This document shows positions 45,125 to 56,069 of a stretch of 64,000 bases of DNA, piece after piece. This DNA comes from Aedes albopictus (Eukaryota > Arthropoda > Insecta > Diptera > Culicidae). Every line of letters begins with the position of its first letter. The stretch's first letter is position 1. The stretch spans positions 324,288,175-324,352,174 of the forward strand of contig NC_085136.1 of the NCBI RefSeq assembly GCF_035046485.1, given 5' to 3'. Under the pieces are notes generated by a model. That model made no database searches. It was given only the letters and a program-made list of their open reading frames with translations, and was not told where the DNA came from. Both the position numbers and the translations under genes were made by a program.

Positions 45125-45127
<3 letters not shown>
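44570..45127 (+). mobile_element. 5'-truncated LINE end (CR1/L2-like) inserted in the R1 LINE
   Basis: 44586-44804 encodes 72 residues in one frame: STRATLQNTRHANELV, SRAYTNIGLTRIKHYG, SKFNALPSDLKVI and FKSKLKQYI, then stop. This is the typical C-terminus of CR1/L2/Jockey-type RTs (the 'G...WN.LP..L' region). About 320 bp of 3' UTR and an A52 tract follow. GCAAA occurs at both junctions with R1. The clade is tentative. Confidence 0.75.

Positions 45128-45179
<52 letters not shown>
45128..45179. repeat. A52 tract (poly-A tail of the inserted LINE)
   Basis: Fifty-two uninterrupted A residues. Long pure tails decay quickly, so this insertion is probably the youngest event of its nest, if the assembly length is right. 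Confidence 0.95.
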
Positions 45180-45180
<1 letters not shown>

Positions 45181-47268
45181 CAAAAAGGCCTGCTTTGAGG
45201 GTCTCTGTCAGAGTGCCAATACGAACCCGTGGGGTGACGCCTACAGGATCGTTATGGCCAAGACGAGAGGTGTGATGGCTCCTACAGAGCAATCTCCAGA
45301 GATGTTGGAGGGGATCATTGGAGGACTTTTTTCGCGTCATGATCCTAGTCCTTGGCCTCCTTTCGTAGGACAGCCGGGGACTGGGGCTGGCGATGAGGAA
45401 AGGGTCACCGATGTGGAACTTGCGGGGATAGCTAAGTCCCTTAGCGTAGGTAAGGCCCCAGGTCCGGACGGAGTTCCGAACCTGGCCTTAAAAGTAGCTA
45501 TTGCAGAGGCTCCCGAGATGTTCAGGTCTGCTATGCAGAAATGCCTGGACGAGGGAGTTTTCCCAGAAGCTTGGAAGAGCAGAGCCTGGTACTATTGCCA
45601 AAGGCGGGGAAACCACCCGGAGACCCGTCGGCATATAGACCAATATGCTTGATTGACACGGCGGGGAAGGTGCTCGAAAAGATCATCCTCAATAGAATGT
45701 TGAGGTTCACTGAGGGCGTAAATGGTCTCTCGAGCAACCAGTATGGCTTCCGGAAGGAGAGGTCCACCGTAGACGCTATCTTGTCGGTTACAAAAACCGC
45801 CGAGAAAGCACTCGAGCCTAAGAGGAGGGGAATTCGCTTCTGCGGGGTAGTGACTCTGGATGTAAGGAATGCATTTAATAGCGCCAGTTTGGCTGCTATT
45901 GCCGATGCGCTCTTGCGTCTGGGGATACCGGAGTACTTGTACAAGATTCTCGGAAGCTACTTCCAGAATCGCGTACTAGTATATGACACGGAGGTGGGTC
46001 GGAAGTGCTTTCACATAACCTCAGGAGTCCCGCAAGGTTCCATCCTGGGTCCGGTGTTATGGAATGTCATGTACGACGAGGTGTTGAGGTTAGAGTACCC
46101 AGTGGGAGTGGTGATTGTCGGATTTGCCGACGATATTACGCTCGAAGTCTACGGTGAAACGATCGAGGAGGTGAAGTTGACTACCGACCACTCGATCAAG
46201 GTTGTGGAGGCGTGGATGCGGTCCAGAAAACTGGAGCTGGCTCACCACAAGACAGAGGTGACGGTTGTTAACAACATGCAGTCGGCGCAGCAGACGGAGA
46301 TCAGTGTAGGAGAGTGCACTATCCAGTCGAAGCGCTCTGTCAAGCACTTGGGCGTGATGATCGACGATAAGCTTACCTTCGGTAGCCACGTCGATTATGC
46401 CTGTAAAAGAGCCTCCACAGCTATTGCGGCACTGTCACGGATGATGTCCAATAGCTCAGCGGTGTACGCCAGTAAGCGCAAGCTTCTGGCTAGTGTTGCT
46501 ACGTCCATACTTAGGTATGGCGGCCCGGCGTGGGGTACCGCGCTAAGTACTGAATGCTACCGACGGAAGCTGGAAAGTACTTACAGGCTTATGTGTCTGA
46601 GGGTTGCAAGCGCGTACCGTACCGTGTTACACGACGCTCTCTGTGTCATCACTGGTATGGTGCCTATCAGCATTCTTATCAGTGAGGACATGGAGTGCTT
46701 CGAAATGCGCGGCACAAGAGGCATACGCAAGACTGTCAGGATGGCCTCTATGGTCAAATGGCAGCGCGCGTGGGACAGTTCCACCAAAGGAAGGTGGACC
46801 CATAGGTTGATACCGAGGGTAGATAGTTGGATTAATAGGCGCCATGGGGAAGTTACATTCCACCTGACACATGTCCTTACAGGTCATGGTTGCTTCCGAC
46901 AGTATCTACACCGTTTCGGGCATGCGGATTCTCCCGAATGCCCAGTGTGCAATGGTTTAGAGGAAACGGCGGAACACGTGTTGTTCGTGTGCCCGCGTTT
47001 TCGCACAATGCGTGACCGCATGCTTGCCACATGCGGGGAGGACACAACTCCGGACAACTTGGTCCAGAGAATGTGTAGGGATGAGATTAGCTGGAATGCC
47101 GTTTCAACGGCTATCACCCATATCGTCTGGGAGCTACAGAGGAGGTGGCACGTGGACTCGGAGAATGGCTGGTCCAGATGCAGTACAAGAGGTGGTCCAG
47201 GGGTTCGAAGTCGGCTTCGTAGGTCATACCGGTGCCCTGCGGTCGAGATCGACCCTTACAGCGATTAA
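45180..47268 (+). pseudogene. R1-clade reverse transcriptase and C-terminal domain (one-base deletion)
   Basis: KKACFEGLCQSANTNPWGD, GKAPGPDGVPNLALK and GVFPEAWK are in one frame. A one-base deletion after GAAGCTTGGAAG (about 45573) shifts to QSLVLLPKAGKPPGDPSAYR; the copy at 59160 has the extra base (AAGCTGCAG) and an unbroken VWKLQSLVL. The second frame then runs to 47268 with NQYGFRKERSTVDAI, VVTLDVRNAFNSA (catalytic Asp), SGVPQGSILGPVLWN, GFADDITLEV (catalytic box), VKHLGVMIDDKL, and a C-terminal HLTHVLTGHGCFRQYLHRFG with a CPVC...H...C zinc-binding-like motif (CPVCNGLEETAEHVLFVC). Apart from the shift and the insert, it is intact. Confidence 0.9.
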
Positions 47269-47888
47269 GTGGCCGCGGAGAGGAAGTCCCGGTAGCGGTG
47301 CTGTCGTGGCGTCGGTCTACTGGGTTGGATCCGAGCCCGCGGTTGGAAAGGGGTCCCCGGCAAGGGTCGGGGTAGGTGAGATCCTGCTGTCTGCAACCTA
47401 CGGGTGCATCTGATAGGGCCTGAAGGGTAGTGATACCCTTCCTTACGGGCAGGTCAGATCGGGTTGCACGTGGGCATCAGTTCTTGATGTCCGCTCAGCA
47501 GTAGGGCGCGGGCGGGGTTGACCCTGCCCGCCTTCCGAGGACAAAGGGAGTGGCGAGGACCACTCGGGAAACTGGCTAAGCGCCAGCACGCTATCGTGAT
47601 GGACTCTCCAGAGCGAGTCATCGATGTTCGTTGCTGCTAGGCTACGGCAGCTAACCTTGAGGGTGCGATATGCACTAGCCCCTCTCTGAAGCAATACCTT
47701 CTTGGTGGTTCCGGAGAGACGTAGGGTTTGGCGACCATAGGAATGTGTTTTAGTGGGTCGAGGAGAGAGTAGTCCTGGCTTCTACCGGCACTGTAGAAGA
47801 CGGCCTTAACCCCACACTACCCTAACCTTCCTGTTAGGGTGTCTGATGAGCAGATTTATCCCCCTATGGTTTAGAAGGGAAAAAAAAA
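47269..47888 (+). other. R1 LINE 3' UTR
   Basis: Shares segments with 59715-60071 (GCATCAGTTCTTGATG, ACTAGCCCCTCTCTGAAGCAA, CTTCTTGGTGGTTCCGGAGAG). It ends in GAAGGGAAAAAAAAA. The ORFs 47012-47413 (+) and 47443-47694 (-) are shadows. Confidence 0.8.
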
Positions 47889-49400
47889 GACCTTAATGCT
47901 TTTACTTGCAGAAGTTCTTGGATGATCTAGATTGTTTTTGGATATTAGATCTCTACAGAACCATCGAAGATTACTTTATCAAGAAGACATGCAACTCTAT
48001 TATTTTCCCATAGTAACGGCAAGCGTCAACGATGGCACCGCCACCTGGTAAGCTAAGGTGGTACCTTTGTGTAAAAGTGTAAGAGTGTATTAGTGCGAGT
48101 ATGAAAATTTACACACACTATCTAGAATAGTGCCTCCTTCATCCGGGGTGGCGCTGCTAGCAGTGACTGCCGATTTTCAGCAGTGCTGCAAGTCTTCTTG
48201 ATAATGTGGTCTTCGGAATCATGCTTCATAGACCTATAGGATGTTACACGGCATCAGTATTGCAACAATTACCGATTGATTTTGTTTATAGATCTTGAGG
48301 CATCTACTCGCAGAAGTTCTTGGGTGCACTAGATCATCTTTGAAAATAACTTCTCTGCAGAACCATGCTCCAAGGACTTGTAAGATATAACACCGTATTA
48401 AAAATGTAAAAAAAATCCATCAATTACGCTTATTGATTTTAAACTCTGCACTTGTGGAAATTCTGGATGACCTAGAACATCTTTGGAAAAAAGTTCTCTA
48501 CAGAACCATGCTCCATAGACTTGTGGGATGTTGTACCGCATCAGTAATATTACAATAATCTACTGATTATGCTTGATTATGATCCTATGGCCTTATCTCG
48601 CGGAAGTTCTAGGATGATCTAGAACATCTTTGCAAATGACATCACCATGTTTCATAAATCTGTATGACTTTACACCGTATTAATAATGTAACAACAATTG
48701 ATTGAATACGCTAGTAGATCTTCAGGCCTATACTCGTGGAAGTTCTTGGAGGTCCTAGAGTATCTTGGAAAAGTAAGTCTCTACAGAACTATACTCTAAG
48801 GACCTGTAGGATGTTGCACCGTATCAGTAATGTAACAACAATCCATTGATTACGCTTGTAGATCTTAAGGCTATAACTCGCGGAAGTTCTTGGATGCCCT
48901 AGAATAACCTTAAAAACAACATCTCTTCTATGCTCCATGGACCTGTAGGATATTACACCGTATCAGTGATGTAACAAAAATCCATTTATTACGCTTGTAG
49001 ATCTTGAGTTCTTTATTCGCGGAAATTCTTGGATGACCTAGAGCATATTTGGGAAGTTTCTTTTCTACAGAACTATGCTCCATGGATCTGTAGGATGTTA
49101 CACCGCATCAATAATATAGTAAAAATTAATTGATTACGCTCGTAGATTTTCAGGCCTGTACTCTCGGAAGTTCTTGGAGGTCCTAGAATATCTTTGAAAA
49201 CTACGCCTCTACAGAACTATGCTCTAAGGACCTGTAGGATGTTGCACCGTATCAGTAATGTGACTACAATCCATTGATTACGATAGTAGATCTTAAGGTC
49301 TTTATTTGCGGAAGTTCATGGATGCCCTAGAATATCCTTGAAAATTACTTCTCTTCAGAACTATGCTCCAGGGATTTGTAGGACGCTGAACCATACTCCA
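47889..49400 (-). repeat. ~145-bp satellite, orientation B (main block)
   Basis: The reverse-complement units continue (landmarks GTAGATCTT at 48711, 48860, 48999, 49143 and 49286; step ~145 bp). The block is broken by about 190 bp of unrelated sequence at 48003-48190, which contains TGGCACCGCCACCTGGTAAG and GGGGTGGCGCTGCTAGCAG, perhaps a small insertion. Confidence 0.9.
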
Positions 49401-50148
49401 GAAATCACCTTTAGGAAAACCCCCATTAAACCCCTCCTAGCCCCCCATATATTAACCCCCCCCCCTTTCAATAAACAGATCCCCCCTCCTCTTCACACAT
49501 CCCTTTCCTGCAGACCTCTTTCATCATCATCCGTCTCCACCACATACCACTTTTCAACTCCCTTGCAACCCTTTCGAATTTTCAATGTTGACGATAATGT
49601 CAATGATAAATCCTTCAACCTTAATTCGCAAATCCGTATAAAAAAACCCAGATTAATCCACCTAGCGGCGATAGTGCCTTTCTCGTAGAATACGTTCTCT
49701 AGCTCCTGCAACATAGAAGCTTGAACTTGTAATAGTTATAGCAATTAGATTTTTTAAGGGTGTACCAAAAATATACAATAAAATGGGGTATCTTTGATAG
49801 TTTTTCAGCAAATTTTCCTAATATTTTCCCATGTGACAGTATTTTCAATAATAACATACATATTTTCAAAAACTTTTGTTCGGTGCAAAACCATCTGTCA
49901 AAGTAACGCTTCGATTGTTAATAAAGGAAAGTGCGTGCGCTGCTTTCGTAAGCTCTGTAAAAGTGATCTTTAGTGATTTTCAAGTACGAAATGGTATCGC
50001 CACCAGAACAAAGGTAAAATTTGCGTTCCTAATGTGGAAACTAATGTGATTGCAGCTAATTAAAGCTAATTTCAGACAAAATTTAAGTAACTCATTATTG
50101 TTGCGTGAAAATCACGCAATTATGGATGACTGTTTGTGTACAGAAACC
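49401..50148. other. No gene; pyrimidine-rich tract and MITE edge
   Basis: 49415-49560 is C/T-rich (ACCCCCCCCCCTTTC, GATCCCCCCTCC). At 49640-49690, ATTAATCCACCTAGCGGCG followed by GCCTTTCTCGT looks like a MITE end. ORF 49338-49688 is low-complexity. Confidence 0.45.
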
Positions 50149-50157
50149 CCACAATTT

Positions 50158-50341
50158 TTTTTTTTTTTTTTTTATCTGTATTAACGAGATTTTTAGCCCT
50201 GGGCTAGTTCATCTCGGGACCCACGCTTTACTTCTCTTCCGAAGGAAGAACTCACATTTTTGCGAGTTTGTCGGGAGTGGGATTCGATCCCAGGTCCTCG
50301 GCGTGATAGTCAAGTGTTCTAACCATCACACCAGGTCCGCT
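50158..50341 (-). mobile_element. tRNA-derived SINE (Feilai-like)
   Basis: On the minus strand the head GCGGACCTGGTGTGATGG (A-box-like) and GGGATCGAATCCC (B box, with a paired stem) is followed by a body ending in GGGCTAAAAATCTCG and a poly-A run. CCACAATTT flanks it exactly (50149-50157 and 50342-50350). The size (184 bp), tRNA head and tail fit the Feilai family of Aedes; the family name is from memory. Tail fragments of similar sequence occur near 2945-3005, 6105-6150 and 17080-17106. Confidence 0.85.
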
Positions 50342-50430
50342 CCACAATTTATGAATCGGCAAAAATGACCACAGTTTATGGATCACTCATTTGATCAACA
50401 TGGTGATTTATAAATAGTGTACACAATTAA

Positions 50431-50611
50431 TGCCGTTTTTCTTTTTGAACCTGGGTTGGAACTGGATTGGCGGAAAATGTGTAAACAAACAAACGTCAAA
50501 CAAATTCAAACAAACTTTAGTACAAGCGAAACCGAAGTCGGGTTGGGGTTGAAACTGTGATCTCATCCAGTTCCAACCCAGGTTGAAACTGGATCAAAAA
50601 GAAAAACGGCA
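50431..50611. mobile_element. MITE (TGCCG ends), copy 1, TAA duplication
   Basis: The arms begin TGCCGTTTTTCTTTTTGA and pair fully at the outer 17 bases. Inside are CCTGGGTTGGAACTGGAT and its complement. TAA flanks both sides (50428-50430 and 50612-50614). A second copy is at 54318-54488. Three-base duplications suggest PIF/Harbinger. Confidence 0.85.
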
Positions 50612-50799
50612 TAAGTTTATTCATCGGTGTGGGGTCACTGTATATGTAATTGAGAGTTCTGCGTCATAGACATTGCATACTTTTAGGCGTTTATCGGTGG
50701 TGTGGGTGGATGAAGATTTGGTCCCAATGAATTAAATGCTTTGACTGTTTTCCTACTCTCCGCATCGACCAATGTGGCGCTAGCTTCTATGCGCGAAAG

Positions 50800-51022
50800 A
50801 TCGCTAAAAGTAAATCGCAAAAATATTGTATGGCGAATAGCATCTAATGGCGTATTTCTCGAAGTGAAACACATTATTCAAAAAAATATTTGGTAGCGGT
50901 TGTGCACAATGATAACCGGTTTGGTGCCTACCAAATATTTTTTCGGTAAAAGCTTTTCATTTCGAGAAATTCGAGTTTAGATGCTTTTCGCCATACAAAA
51001 TTAAATGATTTTACTCCTGTTG
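50800..51022. mobile_element. Foldback MITE
   Basis: TTTGTATGGCGAA, AGCATCTAA, TTTCTCGAA and AAAAAATATTTGGTAG on the left pair with the right arm (50930-51020). The boundaries are approximate. Confidence 0.65.
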
Positions 51023-53559
51023 AGCAACATTGAACGCACTCCCTGCCGGTAATCCATTTTGAAAAATTTGATTTCAAATCTTGGAAACACGCTTCGTTAA
51101 GAGATTTTAAACCAGCTTTAGATTCTACTATAGTTGATCTAACGAGAATAAGTGATCATTCATTAACAAAATAGACAAAACTTGAGTAACTAAATAAATA
51201 ATAGACAACAAGTTGACCCATAATTGTTACACAGCCAATTTTGGCCCATTAATGTAGTTTTCATTATTCATCAACTTTTTAGTAATTTTCATCACTTAAA
51301 GTGAGTTTTACAAGCAGATTTTTATATAAAACAATAAAAAGGAGTTTCAATGATAAGAATGTAAAATAAAGTTAGTGTTGTTTCTGTATGAAAATCGATT
51401 ATGAAAAGATTGCTTCTTGAGTAGGTACCTAACCCATAATTTTGCTATGAGTGTAACTTAATGAATCAATTTTGAAAAAATGAACTATCCCATCCATATT
51501 CGAAAGCTCGAAAATCGTTACCATCATCTTATATAAGAATAGTAGTTTGAGCATGACGCTGAGGAAGGTGATTCAGTCCCAAAACAAAATTTTTGGTCCT
51601 TTTTATACAGAAATCAAAAACATTCAATATTGAGGAAAACGAAAAATTTGATGAAAAATTAACCTAAAAATAAATGACGGGAGCGAAAATTTTCACTCTC
51701 ATCAACAAGCGCGGCACACTACGAAAGTGATCCTTCTTAACCCTCGAACAGTCGCGTCTTCAGCCACCCTCAGCGACACCACGCTCACGCTGTGTACCAC
51801 AAATGTGTTTTTTTTTTCATGGTGCGTGTACTCAGTACACGACGCGACCGTAGTCCGTAACTGGGAATGATGAAATATACGATTTATTAAAAGAAGGTTT
51901 TCAATTCCCTAAAAGTTTGCCTACCTTAAGGCGTTATTAGTTTAGACGGTTTTAATACTACAGTGACAAAAAAGCACATAATTTGTATGACTTTGGACAG
52001 CATAGTCGAAATCAGAGATATCGATTTAGTACACCCAGCGAATAAACTAACGAAATTCATCAAAACACCTTATGAACTTTTGCTATATCTAAATATTATG
52101 GAAGCCATAAGAATAGTAATCCAGGGTCAAATTGATCACTTTAAAACAACTTTTGCGGATAGCATCAGTGACAATTCAAATATTTCACAATTCAAAGAAT
52201 TTCTGTAAAACCAGTACCTAGTGGATCTCCATGGAACCATGTGATAGAATTTTGTTCAACAATTTAAACTTTAAGTTAAATAGCTCTAAAAATCAAAAAA
52301 ATTGAAATGCCACTTTGGGGCGAAATTGATCAGTATACAATTAAGCATCGGTTGGAAAGGAAAATATCCTTCTTCGCTTAATTTTGCTCTTCTAAAACCG
52401 AATAACGCGTTTAAAATCTTACAACTAATTAATTTAATACTTAAATGCAAAATTAAATTTTGAAATTTACCCTTTAACGCCTAAAGGTAGGCAATTTAAT
52501 TTGAAATAAGTGATTTCTATCACAATAAATGACTATTTCATCATAAAACAAACTTTTTTTTAATTATTTAATGTTCTGATTAGCTACATAACTTCCCAAC
52601 CAAGGCTCCACAAAAATATTAAAACATAGAATTTACGAAAAGTTCTATTGGCAATCGATTGTTTAGTAGCAATGATCACAGCCAAATGAGAAATACATTG
52701 CAAATTCCTAAAAAAAATAAGGCAAAACAAACTTTTTCTAAAAAAATAAAAGTCTACACTCATCTCTAGACATCTACGAACCAGATGACGTAAAAAGTTT
52801 AAGATCATTACGACGCTTAAGAGTTCCTAGTATGAAATTACAATGTAGTACCCGAATGATCAATTTCACTCCGCTGATCAATTTGACCCCAGTTTACGGT
52901 ACCTCATGAAAATTCATTGTGTTGATTATGACAAACTTGATAAAATAAGACTTATGAAAAGTGTAAAAAACTTAAAATGAAGCATACTGGAAATGATCCA
53001 TGAACATTTCATGAGGTCGGTCAAGCCAATCAATGTTACCCCGCTAATCAAAAAATCTGTTGGCGACTGGGTTCATATGAGAGGGAACAAAACGCAGACA
53101 ACAAGCGTTTGTTGGACGATGATCAACTTTTTTGCCATGGTAAATTTGGAATCATTTTTATGCTGGTCATTACCGCAAGCCGTCTTTCAGTTAGTTTTCA
53201 CAACAAAACTAATTTCAGTGTAAAGGGTTAGTTGTAAATTGGGTCAATTATAAAATTGACAGTATTTATCTGTTGAATTGAAGCGAAACTCAGTCTGCAC
53301 AAATTTAGTGGCGATGTATATATTTAAAATGATCCTGCAGAATAGTCCATTTCACGAGCCGTTTTTATGAATGAAATTTTGGCAGGAGATAGCGTCCAAA
53401 CCCGTGAAAATCGATATCAACATCAACATTGTTGTCACTTCGTAAAATGGCTCATAGTAATTTCAACCGCAAGCCGTTATTCAGTGTAGGAAAACAAAAC
53501 TATTTCTGAGTAAGTTCAACCCAGTGACTGAGTAGAAATTTTCCTCGGTAGGTGATAAT
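51023..53559. other. No recognised gene; decayed repeats
   Basis: AT-rich. AAATTGATCA-type words recur (52127, 52324, 52858, 52877), partly inverted, and ACCGCAAGCCGT recurs at 53171 and 53468, so internal duplications exist. ORF 51963-52208 (81 aa) has no recognisable domain and no support. Confidence 0.45.
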
Positions 53560-53724
53560 TAGAACCTGACAAATGTACATTTATTCGTTAAGTGGTAGGT
53601 AAGTTAATCGCCAAGATGTATGCAACACACGAACCATTAAATATATTATGTTCGAGACGTTTATAGATTACGTCACATTGAAATTTTCCATTTTAAATCA
53701 CTTTTCTCCCTCTACGTCAACATT

Positions 53725-53983
53725 TCTAGATTGAGTTTAAATAAGGGCGAAAGTAACATGAGAGAGTTCTCTTCATCGACTCTCTCTTCTTCAAATTAAA
53801 GTGACAAGATGCAAGTATGGTTGCATTTTTTGGTCATAAATCGCTAGGTCGCGATGCAATCTAGCGTCTAAGTGTAAAAAAGTTCGATTGAATTTGCATC
53901 TTGTCACTTTAATTTGCAGAAGAGAGAGTCGGTGAAGAGAACTCTCTCATGTTACTTTCGCCCTTATTTAAACTCAATCTAGA
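53725..53983. mobile_element. Hairpin MITE, TCTAGATTGAGTTTAAATAA ends
   Basis: Arms of about 95 bp (through AGGGCGAAAGTAACATGAGA and AAATTAAAGTGACAAGATGCAA) are nearly perfect complements around a ~70-bp loop. Confidence 0.9.
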
Positions 53984-54146
53984 TTTTAAAATTTTCATCT
54001 CCAAAATGTGTGCATGGATTATTACACTTTGTGAGTACCTCTTAAAGCGTGTCGTGATTCACGATTGTTCCCTTGCCTTAGCGAAGCACACGCTTAAAAA
54101 TGTTACATTAATATGTGTACTATACGTAACGTGTAAACTTGCCAAA

Positions 54147-54311
54147 AATTTTACTCAGTTTCTGAGTTGGTCTCACTCAGAAATCGAAAAATCCTTTGTT
54201 TTCTTGCTCAGTTTCCATTAATGGTGGGACAACTCATTGGCAACGGGTTGTCCCACTTTCAGCTGAAACGAGTAAGAAAAATAATCGATTTTTCGATTTC
54301 TGAGTAAAATT
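54147..54311. mobile_element. Foldback MITE, AATTTTACTCAG ends
   Basis: AATTTTACTCAG, AGAAATCGAAAAATC, TTTTCTTGCTCAGTTTC and GTGGGACAAC pair with the right half. It lies 6 bp from the next MITE. Confidence 0.8.
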
Positions 54312-54317
54312 ATCTCA

Positions 54318-54488
54318 TGTCGAATTCGTTTTTGAACCTGGGTTGGAACTGGATTGGCGGAAAATGTGTAAACAAACAAACGTCAAACAAACTTTAGTAC
54401 AAGCGAAACCGAAGTCGGGTTGGGGTTGAAACTGTGATCTCATCCAGTTCCAACCCAGGTTGGAACTGAATTAAAAACGAATTCGACA
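54318..54488. mobile_element. MITE (TGTCG ends), copy 2, TCA duplication
   Basis: Body nearly identical to 50431-50611 (GGCGGAAAATGTGTAAAC, GCGAAACCGAAGTCGGGTTG). TCA flanks both sides (54315-54317 and 54489-54491). The outermost arms read TGTCGAATTCGTTTTT instead of TGCCGTTTTTCTTTTT, yet pair perfectly with each other. Confidence 0.85.
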
Positions 54489-54530
54489 TCAGCCACTGAG
54501 TAGATCTTTTTCTTGATGTACTAACTAGAA

Positions 54531-55955
54531 CCAGGTAAGCGGTAAGTTAGTCGCCGAGATGTATGCAGCACACGACCCATTAAATGTACTAATGTGTTTG
54601 GGACGTTCTCAAATTACGTTACATAAAAATTGTCCTTTTTCAACCCCTTTTTCCCTTGCAATCAAACTTTTTGCATTGTATCTCCAAAACATGTATCGGG
54701 ATTATCACATTTTGCACATACTGACGTGATTTATGATCGCTCCCTTACCTGTTACAACGCACACGCTTAAAAAATGCTACATCAAAAGGTGTACAATAAT
54801 TCACTACTTTTCGAGCTTAAAATAGATCTTCAAAACCACTCCGTTGAATATGCAACTTAAATTTACTACATCTACTGTTGGGCTACAGTAGAAAATGGTT
54901 TTCGCTACAACTTTGTCAATCTAAAACAATCAAGTTAAATTCACAGCTCAGATGAATTATTTTAGGGTCCTCGATAAGCGTTCGTGTCTAGACTTGGATA
55001 ATGGGAACGTGGGAATGAGAAGCATTTATTTTGTGGTACCTCACAAACTTTTTCAAATATCTCTGGAATGGCTTGAAATATCCAAACCAAATTCAATAGC
55101 GTTCAACTACAACCTATTCCCTATCAAATAAAACATGTTGCGGCTCAATCGATTGACATTTAAAGACTGCCCCGGAAAGTATGGACGCACCAAGTCTTCA
55201 GTTGTCTGGGCCTAATCGATGGTTCTTGTTTCGGGCTTCTTTTTGGTTGTTTCGGCGTACTATAGGATCGAACATTCAAACGTTCTTCGCCACGATTAAC
55301 ATTGGAATTCAAAATGGTAACTTTTTTGGTCATACCCCGCTTTGTGTAAGTTAGAAAGTTTTTTCTTGTGCTCAAACACCTTCATTATTTGTTCATCCAA
55401 ACGAGGGTTAGCAGGATCTTTATTTTTTACCCAATTTCTAGCTAAGCTTAAACGTGTTTCTCTCACCGTGGTTGCTGATTGCTGCTTGCACGATTTTTTC
55501 ACTTAATCCCACCATATTTTGTTCATTTCTTAAGTGACCTTTCAAACTCTGTACATCGTTTGTGCACATTTTTTCGAATATGTTCCGCTGAAAGTTCATG
55601 TATTTTGAAACAAACTGTTAGAATCGCAAAAACCGCTATACAAATGTTGAGAAAATAGGTTGACCAACAGGAAGTAGCTTTCAAAAAGAACTAGTCATCA
55701 ATAGTTTTGAAATGCCAATATTTTCTTAATGCGTCCATACTTTCTGGACCGGTCTTTACTAGGAAAAACATAAGCTCATTTCTTTGCTTAGCATTATTAG
55801 CACACCTATACACACATGCGGACGGACATTTGCTCAGTTCGTCGAGCTGTGTCGATTGATATATGAGACGTGATAATCTGAGCTTTCAATCAAAAAATGA
55901 TATTTGGAATGAAATGATAGCCTTTCGGTACAACTTTGTTGTACGAGAAAGGCAG
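54531..55955. repeat. Unit 2 of the repeated sequence (with Tc1/mariner-like insert)
   Basis: Matches 56070-56936 in order: GGTAAGCGGTAAGTTA, GATGTATGCAGCACA, CTACTGTTGGGCTA, TAGCGTTCAACTACAACCTAT, TTGCTCAGTTCGTCGAGCTG, and the closing hairpin GCCTTTCGGTACAACTTTG / GTACGAGAAAGGC. The only large difference is the insert at 55163-55756. Confidence 0.9.
55163..55756 (-). mobile_element. Tc1/mariner-like element, non-autonomous, TA duplication
   Basis: AAGACTGCCCCGGAAAGTAT and the complement of AAGACCGGTCCAGAAAGTAT form the ends. TA lies at 55161-55162 and 55757-55758, and unit 3 carries the empty site CATTTACTAGG at about 56706. The minus strand holds short open stretches (TYTKRGMTKKVTIL, RLSLARNWVKNKDP) that may be transposase remnants. 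At 594 bp it is too short to be autonomous. Confidence 0.85.
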
Positions 55956-56069
55956 AAATGCCAAAAAACGCAAAAACAAGTAGGGCTTTCATACCTTACT
56001 AGGTTGTTTGTTTTTAAGATTTTGGCATATTTTTTGGTAATTTGTTTATTCGTGTGTAACGTTAGTACA

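Larger units (their letters stand above)
43697..47888 (+). mobile_element. R1-clade LINE, 5'-truncated, with 13-bp target duplication
   Basis: GACCTTAATGCTT flanks it exactly (43684-43696 and 47889-47901). It begins inside the endonuclease (YRVPAGNGNWV) and so lacks ORF1. It continues through RT and a cysteine-rich C-terminus to a ~620-bp 3' UTR and an A-rich tail (47879-47888). A second LINE end lies inside at 44570-45179. Its target is the 145-bp satellite rather than rDNA, the target of classical R1, so it is an R1-clade relative with relaxed specificity, by inference. Confidence 0.9.
53560..54530. repeat. Diverged unit 1 of a repeated ~0.9-kb sequence
   Basis: AAGTTAATCGCCAAGATGTATGCA, ATTACGTCAC and TTCACGATTG..CCCTTGCC parallel 54530-54790 and 56070-56330. 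It is interrupted by MITEs at 53725-53983, 54147-54311 and 54318-54488. No coding. Confidence 0.7.

Noticed and set aside
51963..52208. 81-codon ORF as a gene
   Set aside because: Lies in AT-rich repeat remnants and shows no domain or coding bias I can recognise.
55905..55955. Helitron 3' hairpin (GCCTTTCGGTACAAC...GTACGAGAAAGGC)
   Set aside because: A hairpin is present at the end of units 2 and 3, but no CTRR end, 5' TC or rolling-circle replicase is seen.
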